Assembly: GCF_007970465.1 (NCBI RefSeq)
Contig: NZ_CP042429.1
Span: 2,294,001-2,358,000, forward strand
Direction: 5' to 3'
Length of the DNA stretch: 64,000 nucleotides
DNA from: Corynebacterium nuruki S6-4
GTDB taxonomy: Bacteria; Actinomycetota; Actinomycetes; Mycobacteriales; Mycobacteriaceae
A program made the translations under genes and the position numbers. Positions 30,910 through 39,885 of this stretch are shown here, in pieces. The notes beneath the pieces are model-generated. The model was not told where the DNA came from. It worked only from the letters and a program-made list of their open reading frames with translations, and searched no databases. Within the stretch, counting starts at the first letter, position 1; every line of letters starts with the position of its first letter.

Positions 30910-31821
30910 ATGTCGGACAAGAAGGTCACCGCTGACAACGCCATCGTCGTTGCCGTCGACGGCTCCGAGGCGAGCGTCTCCGCTGTCGCCTGGGCCGCCA
31001 ACGCCGCCGTGAAGCGTGGTACCGCGCTGAAGCTGGCCACGGCCTACACGATGCCCCAGTTCATGTACGCCGACGGCATGGTGCCGCCGCAGGAGCTCTA
31101 CGACGAGCTCGAGAACGAGGCGCTGGACAAGATCAACAACGCCCGCGAACAGGTCGCGCAGTTCAGCAAGGACATCCCCGTCAGCCACGTCATCGCGGAG
31201 GGCACCCCGATCGACCTGCTGCTCGAGCTGTCCGAGACCGCCGACATGATCGTCATGGGTTCCCGCGGACTCGGCGGGCTGTCCGGCCTGGTCCTCGGTT
31301 CGGTGTCCTCCGCCGTCGTCGCCCACTCCCACTGCCCGGTGGTCGTGGTCCGTAAGGACAGCGACGTCACCAACGACACCAAGTACGGCCCCGTCGTCGT
31401 CGGTGTCGACGGTTCGGAGATCTCCCGCAAGGCGATGGAGTACGCCTTCCGTGAGGCGGACGCCCGCAAGGCCACCCTCCGCGCGGTCCACAGCTGGGCG
31501 GACGCCCAGGTGCAGTCCACCCTGGTCGGCCTCAGTGCCGTGCAGTCCCAGCTGGACGCCCTCGCCGACCAGGAACGCAAGATGCTCGAGGACGAGCTCG
31601 CACCGTTCCGTGAGAAGTACCCGGACGTCGAGATCGAGGAGGTCGTCGACCGCGACCGTCCGATCCAGACCCTGAAGGAGAACTCCGAGGACGCGCAGCT
31701 GCTGGTCCTGGGTTCCCACGGCCGCGGCGGCTTCAAGGGCATGCTGCTCGGCTCCACCTCGCGGGCGCTGCTGCAGTACGCGCCGTGCCCGATGATGGTG
31801 GTCCGGCCGGACGCCCGCTAG
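30910..31821 (+). CDS. Tandem universal stress protein
   Basis: 303 residues in two Usp domains. Each ends with the ATP-binding loop: GSRGLGGLSGLVLGSVSS (about 117) and GSHGRGGFKGMLLGSTSR (about 270). Both are close to the G-2x-G-9x-G-S/T pattern, so nucleotide binding is expected. It is probably cytoplasmic and linked to stress or stationary phase. The ATG at 30910 is chosen because GAGGAAAAG precedes it; the ATG at 30889 is less well placed. A strong terminator follows. Confidence 0.92.
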   Translation: MSDKKVTADNAIVVAVDGSEASVSAVAWAANAAVKRGTALKLATAYTMPQFMYADGMVPPQELYDELENEALDKINNAREQVAQFSKDIPVSHVIAEGTPIDLLLELSETADMIVMGSRGLGGLSGLVLGSVSSAVVAHSHCPVVVVRKDSDVTNDTKYGPVVVGVDGSEISRKAMEYAFREADARKATLRAVHSWADAQVQSTLVGLSAVQSQLDALADQERKMLEDELAPFREKYPDVEIEEVVDRDRPIQTLKENSEDAQLLVLGSHGRGGFKGMLLGSTSRALLQYAPCPMMVVRPDAR

Positions 31822-31854
31822 GGCATTCGGGCCGTCGACGACGGCGAACAGGCA

Positions 31855-31886
31855 GACAGCCCGGTCCGTTCACGGACCGGGCTGTC
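31855..31886 (+). terminator. Terminator of the universal stress protein gene
   Basis: A perfect 14-bp stem GACAGCCCGGTCCG / CGGACCGGGCTGTC with TTCA loop, followed shortly by GATTTTCT. Confidence 0.8.
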
Positions 31887-31931
31887 GTGTAGGATTTTCT
31901 GCGTACAGCACAGGAGAACAGGAGGGTCGGC

Positions 31932-32594
31932 ATGTCCGGTACTGGCTCATCTGCGTCCGGTCGGGCCGCGAAGACGACGAAGAGCACGAAGTCGACGTCC
32001 CGCCGGCGCAACCGGCCGGGGCCACGCGACCGGCTGCTGGCCAGTGCGACCCACCTGTTCACCACCGAAGGGATCCGCGTCATCGGTATCGACCGCATCC
32101 TGCGGGACGCCGACGTGGCCAAGGCCAGTCTCTATTCCCTGTTCGGGTCCAAGGACAACCTCGTCGTCGCCTATATCCAGGAACTCGACCGGAAATGGCG
32201 GGAGGACTGGGAGGCACTGTGCGCCGACCGGCCCAAGCCGGAGGACCGGATCCTCGCCTTCTTCGACAAGTGCATCGCGGACCAGCCCAAGGAGAACTTC
32301 CGCGGGTCCCACTTCCAGAACGCGGCGAGCGAGTACCCGCGTCCGGAGTCGGAAAGTGAGGACAACATCCGCGAGGCCGCCCTGGCGCACCGCCACTGGT
32401 GTCGCGACACGATGGCGGATCTCCTCACCGAGAAGTTCGGGTACGCCTCCCGGACTCTCGCCGACCAGCTCATGGTCTTTCTCGACGGCGGCATCGCGGG
32501 GGCGAAGATGAGCCGTACCGTCAGCCCGCTGGAGACGGCGCGGGAGCTGGCGAAGCAGATGCTCTACACCGCGCCGATGATGTACACCATCTGA
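31932..32594 (+). CDS. TetR-family transcriptional regulator
   Basis: 220 residues. A basic, disordered N-terminus (to about 38) precedes the TetR HTH: RDRLLASATHLFTTEGIRVI, then ADVAKASLYSLFGSKDNLV. The C-terminal ligand domain is not diagnostic. Target and ligand are unknown. It is convergent with the YidC-like gene, with only about 20 bp between them. Confidence 0.9.
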   Translation: MSGTGSSASGRAAKTTKSTKSTSRRRNRPGPRDRLLASATHLFTTEGIRVIGIDRILRDADVAKASLYSLFGSKDNLVVAYIQELDRKWREDWEALCADRPKPEDRILAFFDKCIADQPKENFRGSHFQNAASEYPRPESESEDNIREAALAHRHWCRDTMADLLTEKFGYASRTLADQLMVFLDGGIAGAKMSRTVSPLETARELAKQMLYTAPMMYTI

Positions 32595-32615
32595 GACTCC
32601 GTCGCCGGACGACGG

Positions 32616-33926
32616 TCAGTCGTCCGTGAGTCGGTGGCGTCCGGAGGGGTCCACATCCCCGGACGGCTCGTCAGTACCGGCATCCCCGGCTTTCCGGGCA
32701 TCCCCCGCATCCTCAGCCGGACTGTCGGCCGGCGCGCCAGCCGACTCCCCGGAGGGTTCCCGGGTCGCCGCCTGGGCCTGCTGCCTCTGCTGCCGTGCCT
32801 CGAGGTATGCCCGCCGCGTCTTCTCCTTCTTCTCCTGTTTGGCGATCTTCTCCCGGTTCACCACGGCGTCCGTGTGCGCCCGGTCCTGCGCCGCCTCCTT
32901 CTCCAGCTCCGCCAGAGCGTCCGCGAGCTCCTGCGGGGACAGGGAGGCGGCGTCCCCGGTGCGCTGGTCGAGGGCACGCCGGCGGCCGGCGCGGTCCTTC
33001 TCCCGGGCGGCGAAGCCGGCCTTCGCGTCCCTGATTTCCTGCCTGCGTTCCCGACGCCGGTCCCGTGTGGCGTTCCGGTGGGCGAAGAATTCGTCGGAGT
33101 AGGGGATCTTCCGGTCGAGGTACGTGTGGAAGCTGATGTTCTGGACGGCGGTCCACAGGTTGTTCATCACCCAGTAGCACATGATCGCGACCGGGGCGGG
33201 ACCTGCGAGACCGAAGGCCAGCGGGAAGATCATGACGAAGACGAGGATGCCGAACATCATCCTGAACATCGACCGGGCGAGACCGCTGTTGACGTCCAGG
33301 GTCATCCAGTTCCGGCGGATGGAGTAGGAGGTGTTCACCGTGGTGAACACGGCGGCGGCGATGCACAGCGGCAGCGCGATCCGGAACACCGCGTCGGCGC
33401 TGGTGCCGAGGAAGTTGAACTGCTCGTCGGTCATCACCGAGTAGGCGGGCAGCGGAATGTCGAAGATCCTGGCCTGCAGGAACGTGTCGACATCGTCACT
33501 GTTGAGGGCACCGCGGCCGGGGTGGGTGGTGGCTTCCAGGTCATCGGGGCGTGAGACGAGGAGCAGGATGCGGTACAGGCCGATGAAGAACGGGATCTGG
33601 ATGAGGGCCGGCAGGCAGCCGTCGCGCATCCGGTAGCCGCCGTCCCGTTGGATCTGCTTCCGCCGCTGCTGTTTCTCCCGGACATCCGCGGGACCGAGAC
33701 GGTCAGCGTACTCGTCATCGAGGGCGTTCAGCGCCGGACGCAGATTCACCAGACGCCGGGTGGCCGCCATCGCCCGGTAGGCGAAGGGGAGGAGGAACGA
33801 CCGGACCGTCACCACGAGAAGCGGCACCGTGAACACCCATGCGGTGACCTCGTCCACCCCGAGAGCGGTGAGCAGCAGATGCCACAGCTTCATGACGGCG
33901 GAGGCCGGATACTCGAAAATCTGCAC
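32616..33926 (-). CDS. Accessory YidC/Oxa1-family membrane insertase
   Basis: 436 residues from GTG at 33926. The YidC core has about five membrane segments with GCLPALIQIPFFIGLYRILL and PVAIMCYWVMNNLWTAVQN. The segment TVRSFLLPFAYRAMAATRR carries the Arg usual for the hydrophilic groove. The last ~150 residues are a very charged, coiled and finally Pro/Glu/Asp-rich cytoplasmic tail. It is not beside rnpA/dnaA, so it is probably a second, specialised YidC. TATCCT lies 6 nt before the GTG, suggesting a leaderless start. Longer starts upstream have no family character. Confidence 0.85.
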   Translation of the reverse strand: MQIFEYPASAVMKLWHLLLTALGVDEVTAWVFTVPLLVVTVRSFLLPFAYRAMAATRRLVNLRPALNALDDEYADRLGPADVREKQQRRKQIQRDGGYRMRDGCLPALIQIPFFIGLYRILLLVSRPDDLEATTHPGRGALNSDDVDTFLQARIFDIPLPAYSVMTDEQFNFLGTSADAVFRIALPLCIAAAVFTTVNTSYSIRRNWMTLDVNSGLARSMFRMMFGILVFVMIFPLAFGLAGPAPVAIMCYWVMNNLWTAVQNISFHTYLDRKIPYSDEFFAHRNATRDRRRERRQEIRDAKAGFAAREKDRAGRRRALDQRTGDAASLSPQELADALAELEKEAAQDRAHTDAVVNREKIAKQEKKEKTRRAYLEARQQRQQAQAATREPSGESAGAPADSPAEDAGDARKAGDAGTDEPSGDVDPSGRHRLTDD

Positions 33927-34043
33927 AGGTCGAGGATACAGAGGCCACCGGACGCCCCGGCCGCCGCCGGGGGAAGATGATACATATTCGGGAAGGAATG
34001 CTGCCCCGGCAGCGCGGGGTGGCGGATGTGAGATCATGGGCCG

Positions 34044-35285
34044 GTGAACAGCGTCCTCGTCCGTAGTGCCGTCGCCGGGCTCCTGGGCGTGCTGCTGGCG
34101 GTGACCGTGCTGGTCGCCGCGGACCGGCACGGCACGCCCCCGACGGTCCTCGTCGTCACCGCGGTGCTCTTCGCGCTGGCCGCCGCGGTGGGGCTGACGC
34201 GGCCCTTCCCGGTCCGGACGGGCCGCAGGGTCGCCTGGCTGGCGCTGCTGACCGTCCTGTGGCTGGTGCTCGCACTGCAGGAGGCCACGGCCGCGTACCT
34301 GGTGCTCGCCCTGTTCGTGCTGTATCTCCTGCTGCTCCCCGCGCCGTGGGGTGCGGTGACGACCGGGGTGGTGACGATGCTCGCGGTGGCGGTCTCGGTG
34401 TCGGTCGCCGGGCCGAGCACCGGGGCGGTCCTCGGCCCGGTGCTCTCCGGGGCGGCCGCGATCGCCATCGCCGTGGTCGTGGAGAGCATCACGGCGGTCT
34501 CGGAGGACCGGCGCCGGCTCATCGACGAACTGGTCCGCACCCGGGGGCTGCTGGCCGAGTCCGAGCGGCAGGCCGGGGTCGTCGCGGAGCGCCAGCGGCT
34601 CGCCCACGAGATCCATGACACGGTGGCGCAGGGGCTCTCGGGGATCCAGCTGCTGCTGCACGCGGCCGAGCGGGGCGTCCCGGAGGACTCACCGGCGGTG
34701 GCGCAGCTGCGGCTCGCCCGTGAGGTCGCGGCGGACAATCTGCGGGAGACCCGCGCGATGATCGCGGCGCTGCAGCCCGCCGACCTCCAGGAAGGCTCGT
34801 TGGTGGACGCCCTGCGGCGCCTGGCGGCGGGCCCGGGCGGCACCGCAGGGGCCGGTGCCGCTGACGGCGGTGCTGCTGACGCCGGTACCGCTGACGGTGC
34901 CGACGGAAGTGTGACGGTGAGCGTGGACGTGGAGGGCGACGCCGCCGACCTCGGCCTGTCGGTCACACAGGAGGCCGCGCTGCTGCGTATCGCCCAGTCC
35001 GCGGTGGCGAACATCCGGCTCCACGCCCACGCCGAACAGGCGCGCATCACCCTCACCGTGGAGGCGGACGCCGTGCGCCTGGACATCGTCGACAACGGCC
35101 GGGGCTTCGATGTCGCGGCCGCGGCCGCGGCAGCGGAGGGTCGGGCGGACGAGGGGCACATCGGCCTGGCGGGGATGCGGCGGCGTGCGCTCGGGGCCGG
35201 CGGGACCTTCGACGTCGAGTCGTTCCCGGCGGGCGGTACCGCGGTCGTGGTCAGCATGCCCCGGCACAGTGACCGTGCACAGTGA
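34044..35285 (+). CDS. Sensor histidine kinase (HisKA_3 type)
   Basis: 413 residues. Five to six membrane segments cover about residues 1-145 with hardly any outer loop. The dimerisation/phosphoacceptor helix is LAHEIHDTVAQGLSGIQLLL (His near 190), and the ATP-binding domain has DIVDNGRGFD near 355. A low-complexity Gly/Ala/Asp insert (about 267-292) separates the two. The GTG start at 34044 is followed directly by the first membrane segment. It pairs with the LuxR-type regulator 50 bp downstream. The signal is unknown. Confidence 0.92.
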   Translation: MNSVLVRSAVAGLLGVLLAVTVLVAADRHGTPPTVLVVTAVLFALAAAVGLTRPFPVRTGRRVAWLALLTVLWLVLALQEATAAYLVLALFVLYLLLLPAPWGAVTTGVVTMLAVAVSVSVAGPSTGAVLGPVLSGAAAIAIAVVVESITAVSEDRRRLIDELVRTRGLLAESERQAGVVAERQRLAHEIHDTVAQGLSGIQLLLHAAERGVPEDSPAVAQLRLAREVAADNLRETRAMIAALQPADLQEGSLVDALRRLAAGPGGTAGAGAADGGAADAGTADGADGSVTVSVDVEGDAADLGLSVTQEAALLRIAQSAVANIRLHAHAEQARITLTVEADAVRLDIVDNGRGFDVAAAAAAAEGRADEGHIGLAGMRRRALGAGGTFDVESFPAGGTAVVVSMPRHSDRAQ

Positions 35286-35336
35286 CCCGGCACAGCAACT
35301 GAGGGTAACCTGACCGGTGTGGTGAAAGGAGAACGG

Positions 35337-35972
35337 ATGATCCGGGTGCTGCTCGCGGATGACCATCACATCGTCCGCCTGGGACTGCGGGCCGTCCTCG
35401 CCGTCGCCGACGACATCGAGATCGTCGGCGAAGCGGAGACCGCGGATGATGCGGTCCGGCGGGTGCGGGAGGGCGGTGTGGACGTCGTCCTCATGGACCT
35501 GCGGTTCGGTGCCGGTCAGGCGGGGCAGGACCGGGAGAGCGGGGCACAGGCCACCGCACGGATCCGGGAAATCCCGGGACATCCGGAAGTTCTCGTGGTG
35601 ACGAATTATGATACCGACGTCGATATTCTCGGCGCGGTCGATGCGGGCGCGGTCGGTTATCTGCTCAAGGATGCGCCACCGGAGGAACTCATTGCCGGGG
35701 TCCGTGCCGCGGCGAAAGGGGAAACCGTGATGTCCGGTGCGGTCGCGACCCGGTTGCAGCACCGTGAGGAAGAACGCGAATCTGCACTGTCCCCCCGGGA
35801 ACTCGATGTTCTCCAGCTCGTGGCCGGTGGTCGGTCGAACCGGGAAATCGGTACCGTCCTGTTTCTTTCCGAGGCAACCGTGAAATCTCATCTCGCGCAT
35901 ATCTACGCGAAACTCGGTGTGCGTTCCCGGACCTCGGCGGTGGCGGCGGCCCGGGCGGCCGGCATACTGTGA
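35337..35972 (+). CDS. LuxR/NarL-type response regulator
   Basis: 211 residues. The receiver domain has the acidic pair D8-D9, the phosphoacceptor D54 (VLMDLRFG) and LLKDAPP. An insert GAGQAGQDRESGAQ follows D54. The C-terminal LuxR HTH is LSPRELDVLQLVAGGRSNREI ending in VKSHLAHIYAKLGVRSRT. The ATG at 35337 is chosen because AAAGGAG precedes it by 7 nt; a GTG at 35319 lies before this site. It is the partner of the upstream kinase. Confidence 0.93.
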   Translation: MIRVLLADDHHIVRLGLRAVLAVADDIEIVGEAETADDAVRRVREGGVDVVLMDLRFGAGQAGQDRESGAQATARIREIPGHPEVLVVTNYDTDVDILGAVDAGAVGYLLKDAPPEELIAGVRAAAKGETVMSGAVATRLQHREEERESALSPRELDVLQLVAGGRSNREIGTVLFLSEATVKSHLAHIYAKLGVRSRTSAVAAARAAGIL

Positions 35973-36085
35973 CCGGCGACAACAACGACGTCACTGCCCC
36001 GACGGCCGATTGACCGTCGCCCCGCCCCGTCACCTGCCCTCTACGCGCCCGCTTGCGCCCCCCTGAGGCGACTGCTGCCCGGCTG

Positions 36086-36445
36086 CTACTTGTCCTCGGG
36101 GTGGGCGAGTTCGTACTCGGCGATGATCTCGTGCGAGATCTGGCCACGGCTGGAGACGGTGTGGCCGTTGTCCCGGGCCCAGTCGCGGATACGCTTGTTG
36201 CGCTTCGGGTCCGACTTCGGGGCGTTGGAGGAGGCGGCCCGGGTGGTGGACCGGCTCTTGGCGACCTTGGTGGCCTTGCTGAGATACGGCTCCAATGCCT
36301 CGGCGAAAGCGAGTGCATTCTCGTCGGAGAGGTCGAGGACGTAATCGGAACCCTTGTAGGAGAACTCGACGGTGTTCACGGTGTCCGCCTCGAGCGGAGT
36401 GTCGTCGATATCGTCGAAGAACTGGGTGATCTGACGGCGGGCCAT
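36086..36445 (-). CDS. lsr2: Lsr2-type nucleoid-associated protein
   Basis: 119 residues from the ATG at 36445 with AAAGGA upstream. The N-terminal dimerisation domain (MARRQITQFFDDIDDTPLEA) and the C-terminal DNA-binding domain (RIRDWARDNGHTVSSRGQIS) match Lsr2, the actinobacterial H-NS analogue that silences AT-rich foreign DNA. The minor-groove triad, RGR in Mycobacterium Lsr2, is R100-G101-Q102 here. The region upstream (36446-36540) is AT-rich relative to its surroundings, as often seen for autoregulated xenogeneic silencers. Confidence 0.9.
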   Translation of the reverse strand: MARRQITQFFDDIDDTPLEADTVNTVEFSYKGSDYVLDLSDENALAFAEALEPYLSKATKVAKSRSTTRAASSNAPKSDPKRNKRIRDWARDNGHTVSSRGQISHEIIAEYELAHPEDK

Positions 36446-36550
36446 GGGATGGTCCTTTCTGTCGTTGTTTCCTTTGTTGTCGCGATTGTAGACCACTGTC
36501 ATAACCTCCGTCACGTCAATTCGGATGTGAATTCCCGAACATTGCCGGCG

Positions 36551-36583
36551 CAAAGAAAAACCACCGTCGATATTGACGGTGGT
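36551..36583 (-). terminator. Intrinsic terminator after the DUF6474-like gene
   Basis: ACCACCGTC / GACGGTGGT with loop AATATC on the minus strand, followed by TTTTCTTTG. It is 35 bp downstream of the minus-strand gene ending at 36618. Confidence 0.85.
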
Positions 36584-36617
36584 ATCAGTCCGGCCGCTGC
36601 CGGCCTACCCGGCCCAT

Positions 36618-37235
36618 TCAGCGCAGCGCCGCATCAAGTTCCCGGTCGAGGGAGTCGAGTTCGGCGGCGGCGGAGGACCGCAGCGTCGACGGCACCTCAC
36701 CGGAACCGGCCGTCGCCCGGTCGAGGGAGTCCGCCACCTTCCCCAGGCGCGCCGTGGCGTCCGCCCGGAACTTCTCGGGCACGCCACCGCCGGTCAGCCG
36801 GTTGCGCAGGTCGGCGATCCGCGCCCGCAGGACGGCGTCCTCCCCGGTGAAGGCGGCGCCGGCATCCGTCCGGAACAGGCCCTGGCCGGCGGGCACCCGG
36901 TTGAGCTGGTTGAGGCCGCGGTAGATCAACGGGAGTGCGACGGGGACCAGGACCCGTGCCATACCGAGCGCACCGAGGGCCTTCTTGGCCGATGGTCCCC
37001 TGTTCTTCGCCTGGGCGACGAGCGCCTCGGCGAGCTTGCCGTCCTGCTTGCGCTGCGCCTTCGCATCCTTGAGCTCCGCCTTGCGGATCTTCCCGGTCGT
37101 CTTACGCAGGTACTTCTCGGCGTTCCTGTCGAGCTTCGCCTGGGCCTTGGCCGTCGCTTTCGCCCGGACCTTCGCCGCCTTGTACGCCGCCTTCTTTTCG
37201 TAGCGGCGGCGCCGCAGCGTGCTGAAAACTCCCAT
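36618..37235 (-). CDS. Conserved actinobacterial protein, DUF6474-like
   Basis: 205 residues from the ATG at 37235 (MGVFSTLRRRRYEKKAAYKA). The N-terminal ~95 residues are a very basic Lys/Ala/Arg-rich helix. A hydrophobic stretch ALGMARVLVPVALPLIYRGL (about 115-135) and a helical C-terminus follow. The order of features fits the DUF6474 family as I remember it; function is unknown. GGAGAG precedes the start by 9 nt. Confidence 0.75.
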   Translation of the reverse strand: MGVFSTLRRRRYEKKAAYKAAKVRAKATAKAQAKLDRNAEKYLRKTTGKIRKAELKDAKAQRKQDGKLAEALVAQAKNRGPSAKKALGALGMARVLVPVALPLIYRGLNQLNRVPAGQGLFRTDAGAAFTGEDAVLRARIADLRNRLTGGGVPEKFRADATARLGKVADSLDRATAGSGEVPSTLRSSAAAELDSLDRELDAALR

Positions 37236-37327
37236 GGTGCTGTGCTCTCCTGTGTCTCGCGGCCCTGTCACTGCCGACCGGTGTCGGCTCACTGCCTGAC
37301 CACTCTAGCCAATAGGATAGGGGCATT

Positions 37328-39091
37328 GTGACCGTACTCCCTTCCCCTGCACCGGTGACCCCGTCGGAACTCTCGGGCTGCCGGTGGCGCAGCGTCCTGC
37401 GGCGCGCCGCCCCGGCCGGACTGGTGCACCCCGAGGTCACGGTGGAGCAGCTGGCCGACCGGGTCGCTCACCGGCACCGGTCCGCACTGCGCCGTCAGGC
37501 GGTGTGGGACGCCCTGCCGACCGGCCCGCGCATCGGCGACCGGCTGCTCCCCACCCGCGCCGATATTCCGGCCGCGACCGCATCGGACGCCGACCTCGCC
37601 GCCGAGCGGACCCTCGAGGCGATGGCGGCGGGAACCCGGCTCATCACCGGCGCTGTCCTCGCCGATGGTGCGCTGGCCTGCGGGATCGACCTGCTGGTCC
37701 GGACCGACCACGGGACCGGCGCCGGCACCGGGCTCAGCTACATGCCGGTCGCGGTGACCGCCCACTCGGTGGCGAAACGGCTGCCTGCCGGGCGCACCGG
37801 CGACGGCTCCGTGCAGATCGTGGACGTCGCCGCCCTCGGGCTGGCCGACCCGGTCCCGGCACCGTTGAAACACCGCAGCACACCGGTCGATTCGCAGCGG
37901 GTCGCGGTCGCCCACACCCTGCTCGAGCGGTACGGGGTGGCGTCCGGCGTCGTCGGCGTCATCGGCTCGGGGTACACCCGGTGTCTCGTCATCCCGGCCT
38001 CCCGGGTGGTGCCCGGGCTGGAGCGGGCACTGGCGGTGCCCGTCCCCGACGGGCCGCGGCGGGTCCGGGAGTGCACCGACTGCGAATTCCACAACCACTG
38101 CCGGTCCGTCCTGCTGTCCCGCGGCGACCTCAGCCTCATGCTGCCGGGGGACCGTGGCGAAGGCTGGCGGGAACGCGGGATCGGCACCCTGCCCGCCCTC
38201 GCCGCCCTGGCGGATGATCCGGCGGCCCGCACCGCACTCACCGGGGCCGACGCCCCCGACCTCCATTCCGTCGACCCGGAGACCCCGGCACTCGCCGCCG
38301 CGTGGCTGGCCGGGATCGGGTACCTCCGGCGCCCGCTGCGACGCTGGATCACCCGCCCCGACCTGTGGTGCGGCCACCCGTTCCGGATGCCGGACCGGCT
38401 CTCCGACGGGGAGATGCCGATGGCCGCCGAACTGGCGGACGCCGTGGAGATCGACGTCGACATGGAGGCCCACCCCGGCCGCGGCACCTTCCTGTGGGGC
38501 ACCTTCGACGGGTCCGAGTACCGGGCCTTCACCGACTTCGGGGACCTGCCCGACGAGGGCGCCCACGTCGCCCGGTTCTGGTCGTGGCTCATGGCGCGCC
38601 GGGCCGCCGCCCTCGCCGACGGCCGGGTGTTCCGCGCCTACTGCTATTCGCGGCAGGGGGAGAACCACTGGCTGCGGCACTACGCCGGGCGCTTCGGCGG
38701 CCGGGAGTACCTGGTCACCACCCGGGACGACGACGGGACGCCGGGACCGTCGGGCACCGTGACGATGCCGACGCTGACGGAGGTCAACGCCTTCCTCGGC
38801 TCGGCGGAGTGGGTGGACGTCTTCGCCCTGGTGCGCACCGCCCTGGCGGCCAATGACTCGCTCGGGCTGAAGAACGTCGCTCCGCTGGCCGGATTCACGT
38901 TCAGCCAGAAGGACGTCGACGGCCGTGCGGCGATCGACCTGTTCGAGGTCGCCGTCGGCGCGGACCGGGATGCGGCGTCCGCTGCCCGGCGTACCCTGGA
39001 GCGGTACAACGCCGATGACTGCTACTCGCCGGCCGCGATCCGGCGGTGGCTGCGGCTCGGCGCTCCCGGCGTGCCGCAGCTGGAGTACTGA
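37328..39091 (+). CDS. TM0106-family RecB-like nuclease
   Basis: 587 residues. The N-terminal half resembles RecB-type nucleases, with a Cys cluster ECTDCEFHNHC (near 255). The C-terminal half is an RNase H-like exonuclease domain with DVDMEAHP (near 380) and YNADDC (near 562) as acidic metal-site motifs, plus LKNVAPLAGF before it. The architecture matches the TM0106 family of putative nucleases. The GTG at 37328 is the first start, with TAGGAT 9 nt upstream. It is followed 37 bp later by msrA. Confidence 0.85.
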   Translation: MTVLPSPAPVTPSELSGCRWRSVLRRAAPAGLVHPEVTVEQLADRVAHRHRSALRRQAVWDALPTGPRIGDRLLPTRADIPAATASDADLAAERTLEAMAAGTRLITGAVLADGALACGIDLLVRTDHGTGAGTGLSYMPVAVTAHSVAKRLPAGRTGDGSVQIVDVAALGLADPVPAPLKHRSTPVDSQRVAVAHTLLERYGVASGVVGVIGSGYTRCLVIPASRVVPGLERALAVPVPDGPRRVRECTDCEFHNHCRSVLLSRGDLSLMLPGDRGEGWRERGIGTLPALAALADDPAARTALTGADAPDLHSVDPETPALAAAWLAGIGYLRRPLRRWITRPDLWCGHPFRMPDRLSDGEMPMAAELADAVEIDVDMEAHPGRGTFLWGTFDGSEYRAFTDFGDLPDEGAHVARFWSWLMARRAAALADGRVFRAYCYSRQGENHWLRHYAGRFGGREYLVTTRDDDGTPGPSGTVTMPTLTEVNAFLGSAEWVDVFALVRTALAANDSLGLKNVAPLAGFTFSQKDVDGRAAIDLFEVAVGADRDAASAARRTLERYNADDCYSPAAIRRWLRLGAPGVPQLEY

Positions 39092-39128
39092 CGGAGTACC
39101 GGCGCCGGGTTACCGAAGGAGGACACCC

Positions 39129-39824
39129 GTGGATTTCCTGGAACGTCTCATGGCCCTGAACTCGTCAGGCCCGGTCCGGACGCAGCGTCCGACCGCGGAG
39201 ACCGCACTGAAGGGCGGCAGCGCCCCCGTGCTGCCCGACCCGGCCCCGCACACCGTGCTCGGGACGCCGATCACCGGGCCGTGGAAGCCCGGCCAGGAAC
39301 ACATCGTGCTCGGCCTGGGCTGTTTCTGGGGTGCGGAGAAGCTGTTCTGGCAGCTCGACGGGGTGGAGTCCACCTCGGTCGGCTACGCCGGCGGCTACAC
39401 CGCCAACCCCACCTACCGTGAGGTGTGCACCGGCCGGACCGGCCATGCGGAGGTCGTCGACGTGGTGTGGGATCCGGCGGTCATCTCACTGGAGACGATC
39501 CTCAAGGTCGCGATGGAGAACCATGACCCGACGCAGGGGGACCGGCAGGGCAACGACGTCGGCGCGCAGTACCGGTCGGTGATCTACCCGGTCGGCACTC
39601 CGGAGCAGGTCGCGGAGCAGACCGCGGTGGCGCGGAAGGTGGTCGCGTCCTATGCCGAGCGGCTCAAGGAGGCCGGCTACGGGGACGTGACCACGGAGAT
39701 CATCCCCCTGGTGGAGACTCCGGCGGGGCAGTACTACCTCGCCGAGGACGAGCACCAGCAGTACCTGGACAAGAACCCGGACGGGTACTGCCCCGTCCAC
39801 GCCACCGGCGTGACCTGCGGGTAA
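39129..39824 (+). CDS. msrA: Peptide-methionine (S)-S-oxide reductase MsrA
   Basis: 231 residues. The catalytic GCFWG motif has Cys65 (GLGCFWGAEKLFW), and the C-terminus supplies recycling cysteines (GYCPVHATGVTCG). The enzyme reduces methionine-S-sulfoxide in proteins with thioredoxin. The N-terminal ~55 residues are the extension common in actinobacterial MsrA. The GTG at 39129 has AGGAGGA upstream. It fits with Tpx and SodA nearby as an oxidative-stress set, though not in one operon. Confidence 0.95.
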   Translation: MDFLERLMALNSSGPVRTQRPTAETALKGGSAPVLPDPAPHTVLGTPITGPWKPGQEHIVLGLGCFWGAEKLFWQLDGVESTSVGYAGGYTANPTYREVCTGRTGHAEVVDVVWDPAVISLETILKVAMENHDPTQGDRQGNDVGAQYRSVIYPVGTPEQVAEQTAVARKVVASYAERLKEAGYGDVTTEIIPLVETPAGQYYLAEDEHQQYLDKNPDGYCPVHATGVTCG

Positions 39825-39885
39825 GAGCCCGACGGCGGCACAGACGGCACAGACTGCGCAGACTCTGCCGCCGGAGCTGCGGGGC

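Noticed and set aside
37328-39091. CRISPR-associated Cas4 as an identity for the RecB-like protein
   Set aside because: It is much longer than Cas4, carries a C-terminal RNase H-like domain, and no other cas gene or array is in the window.
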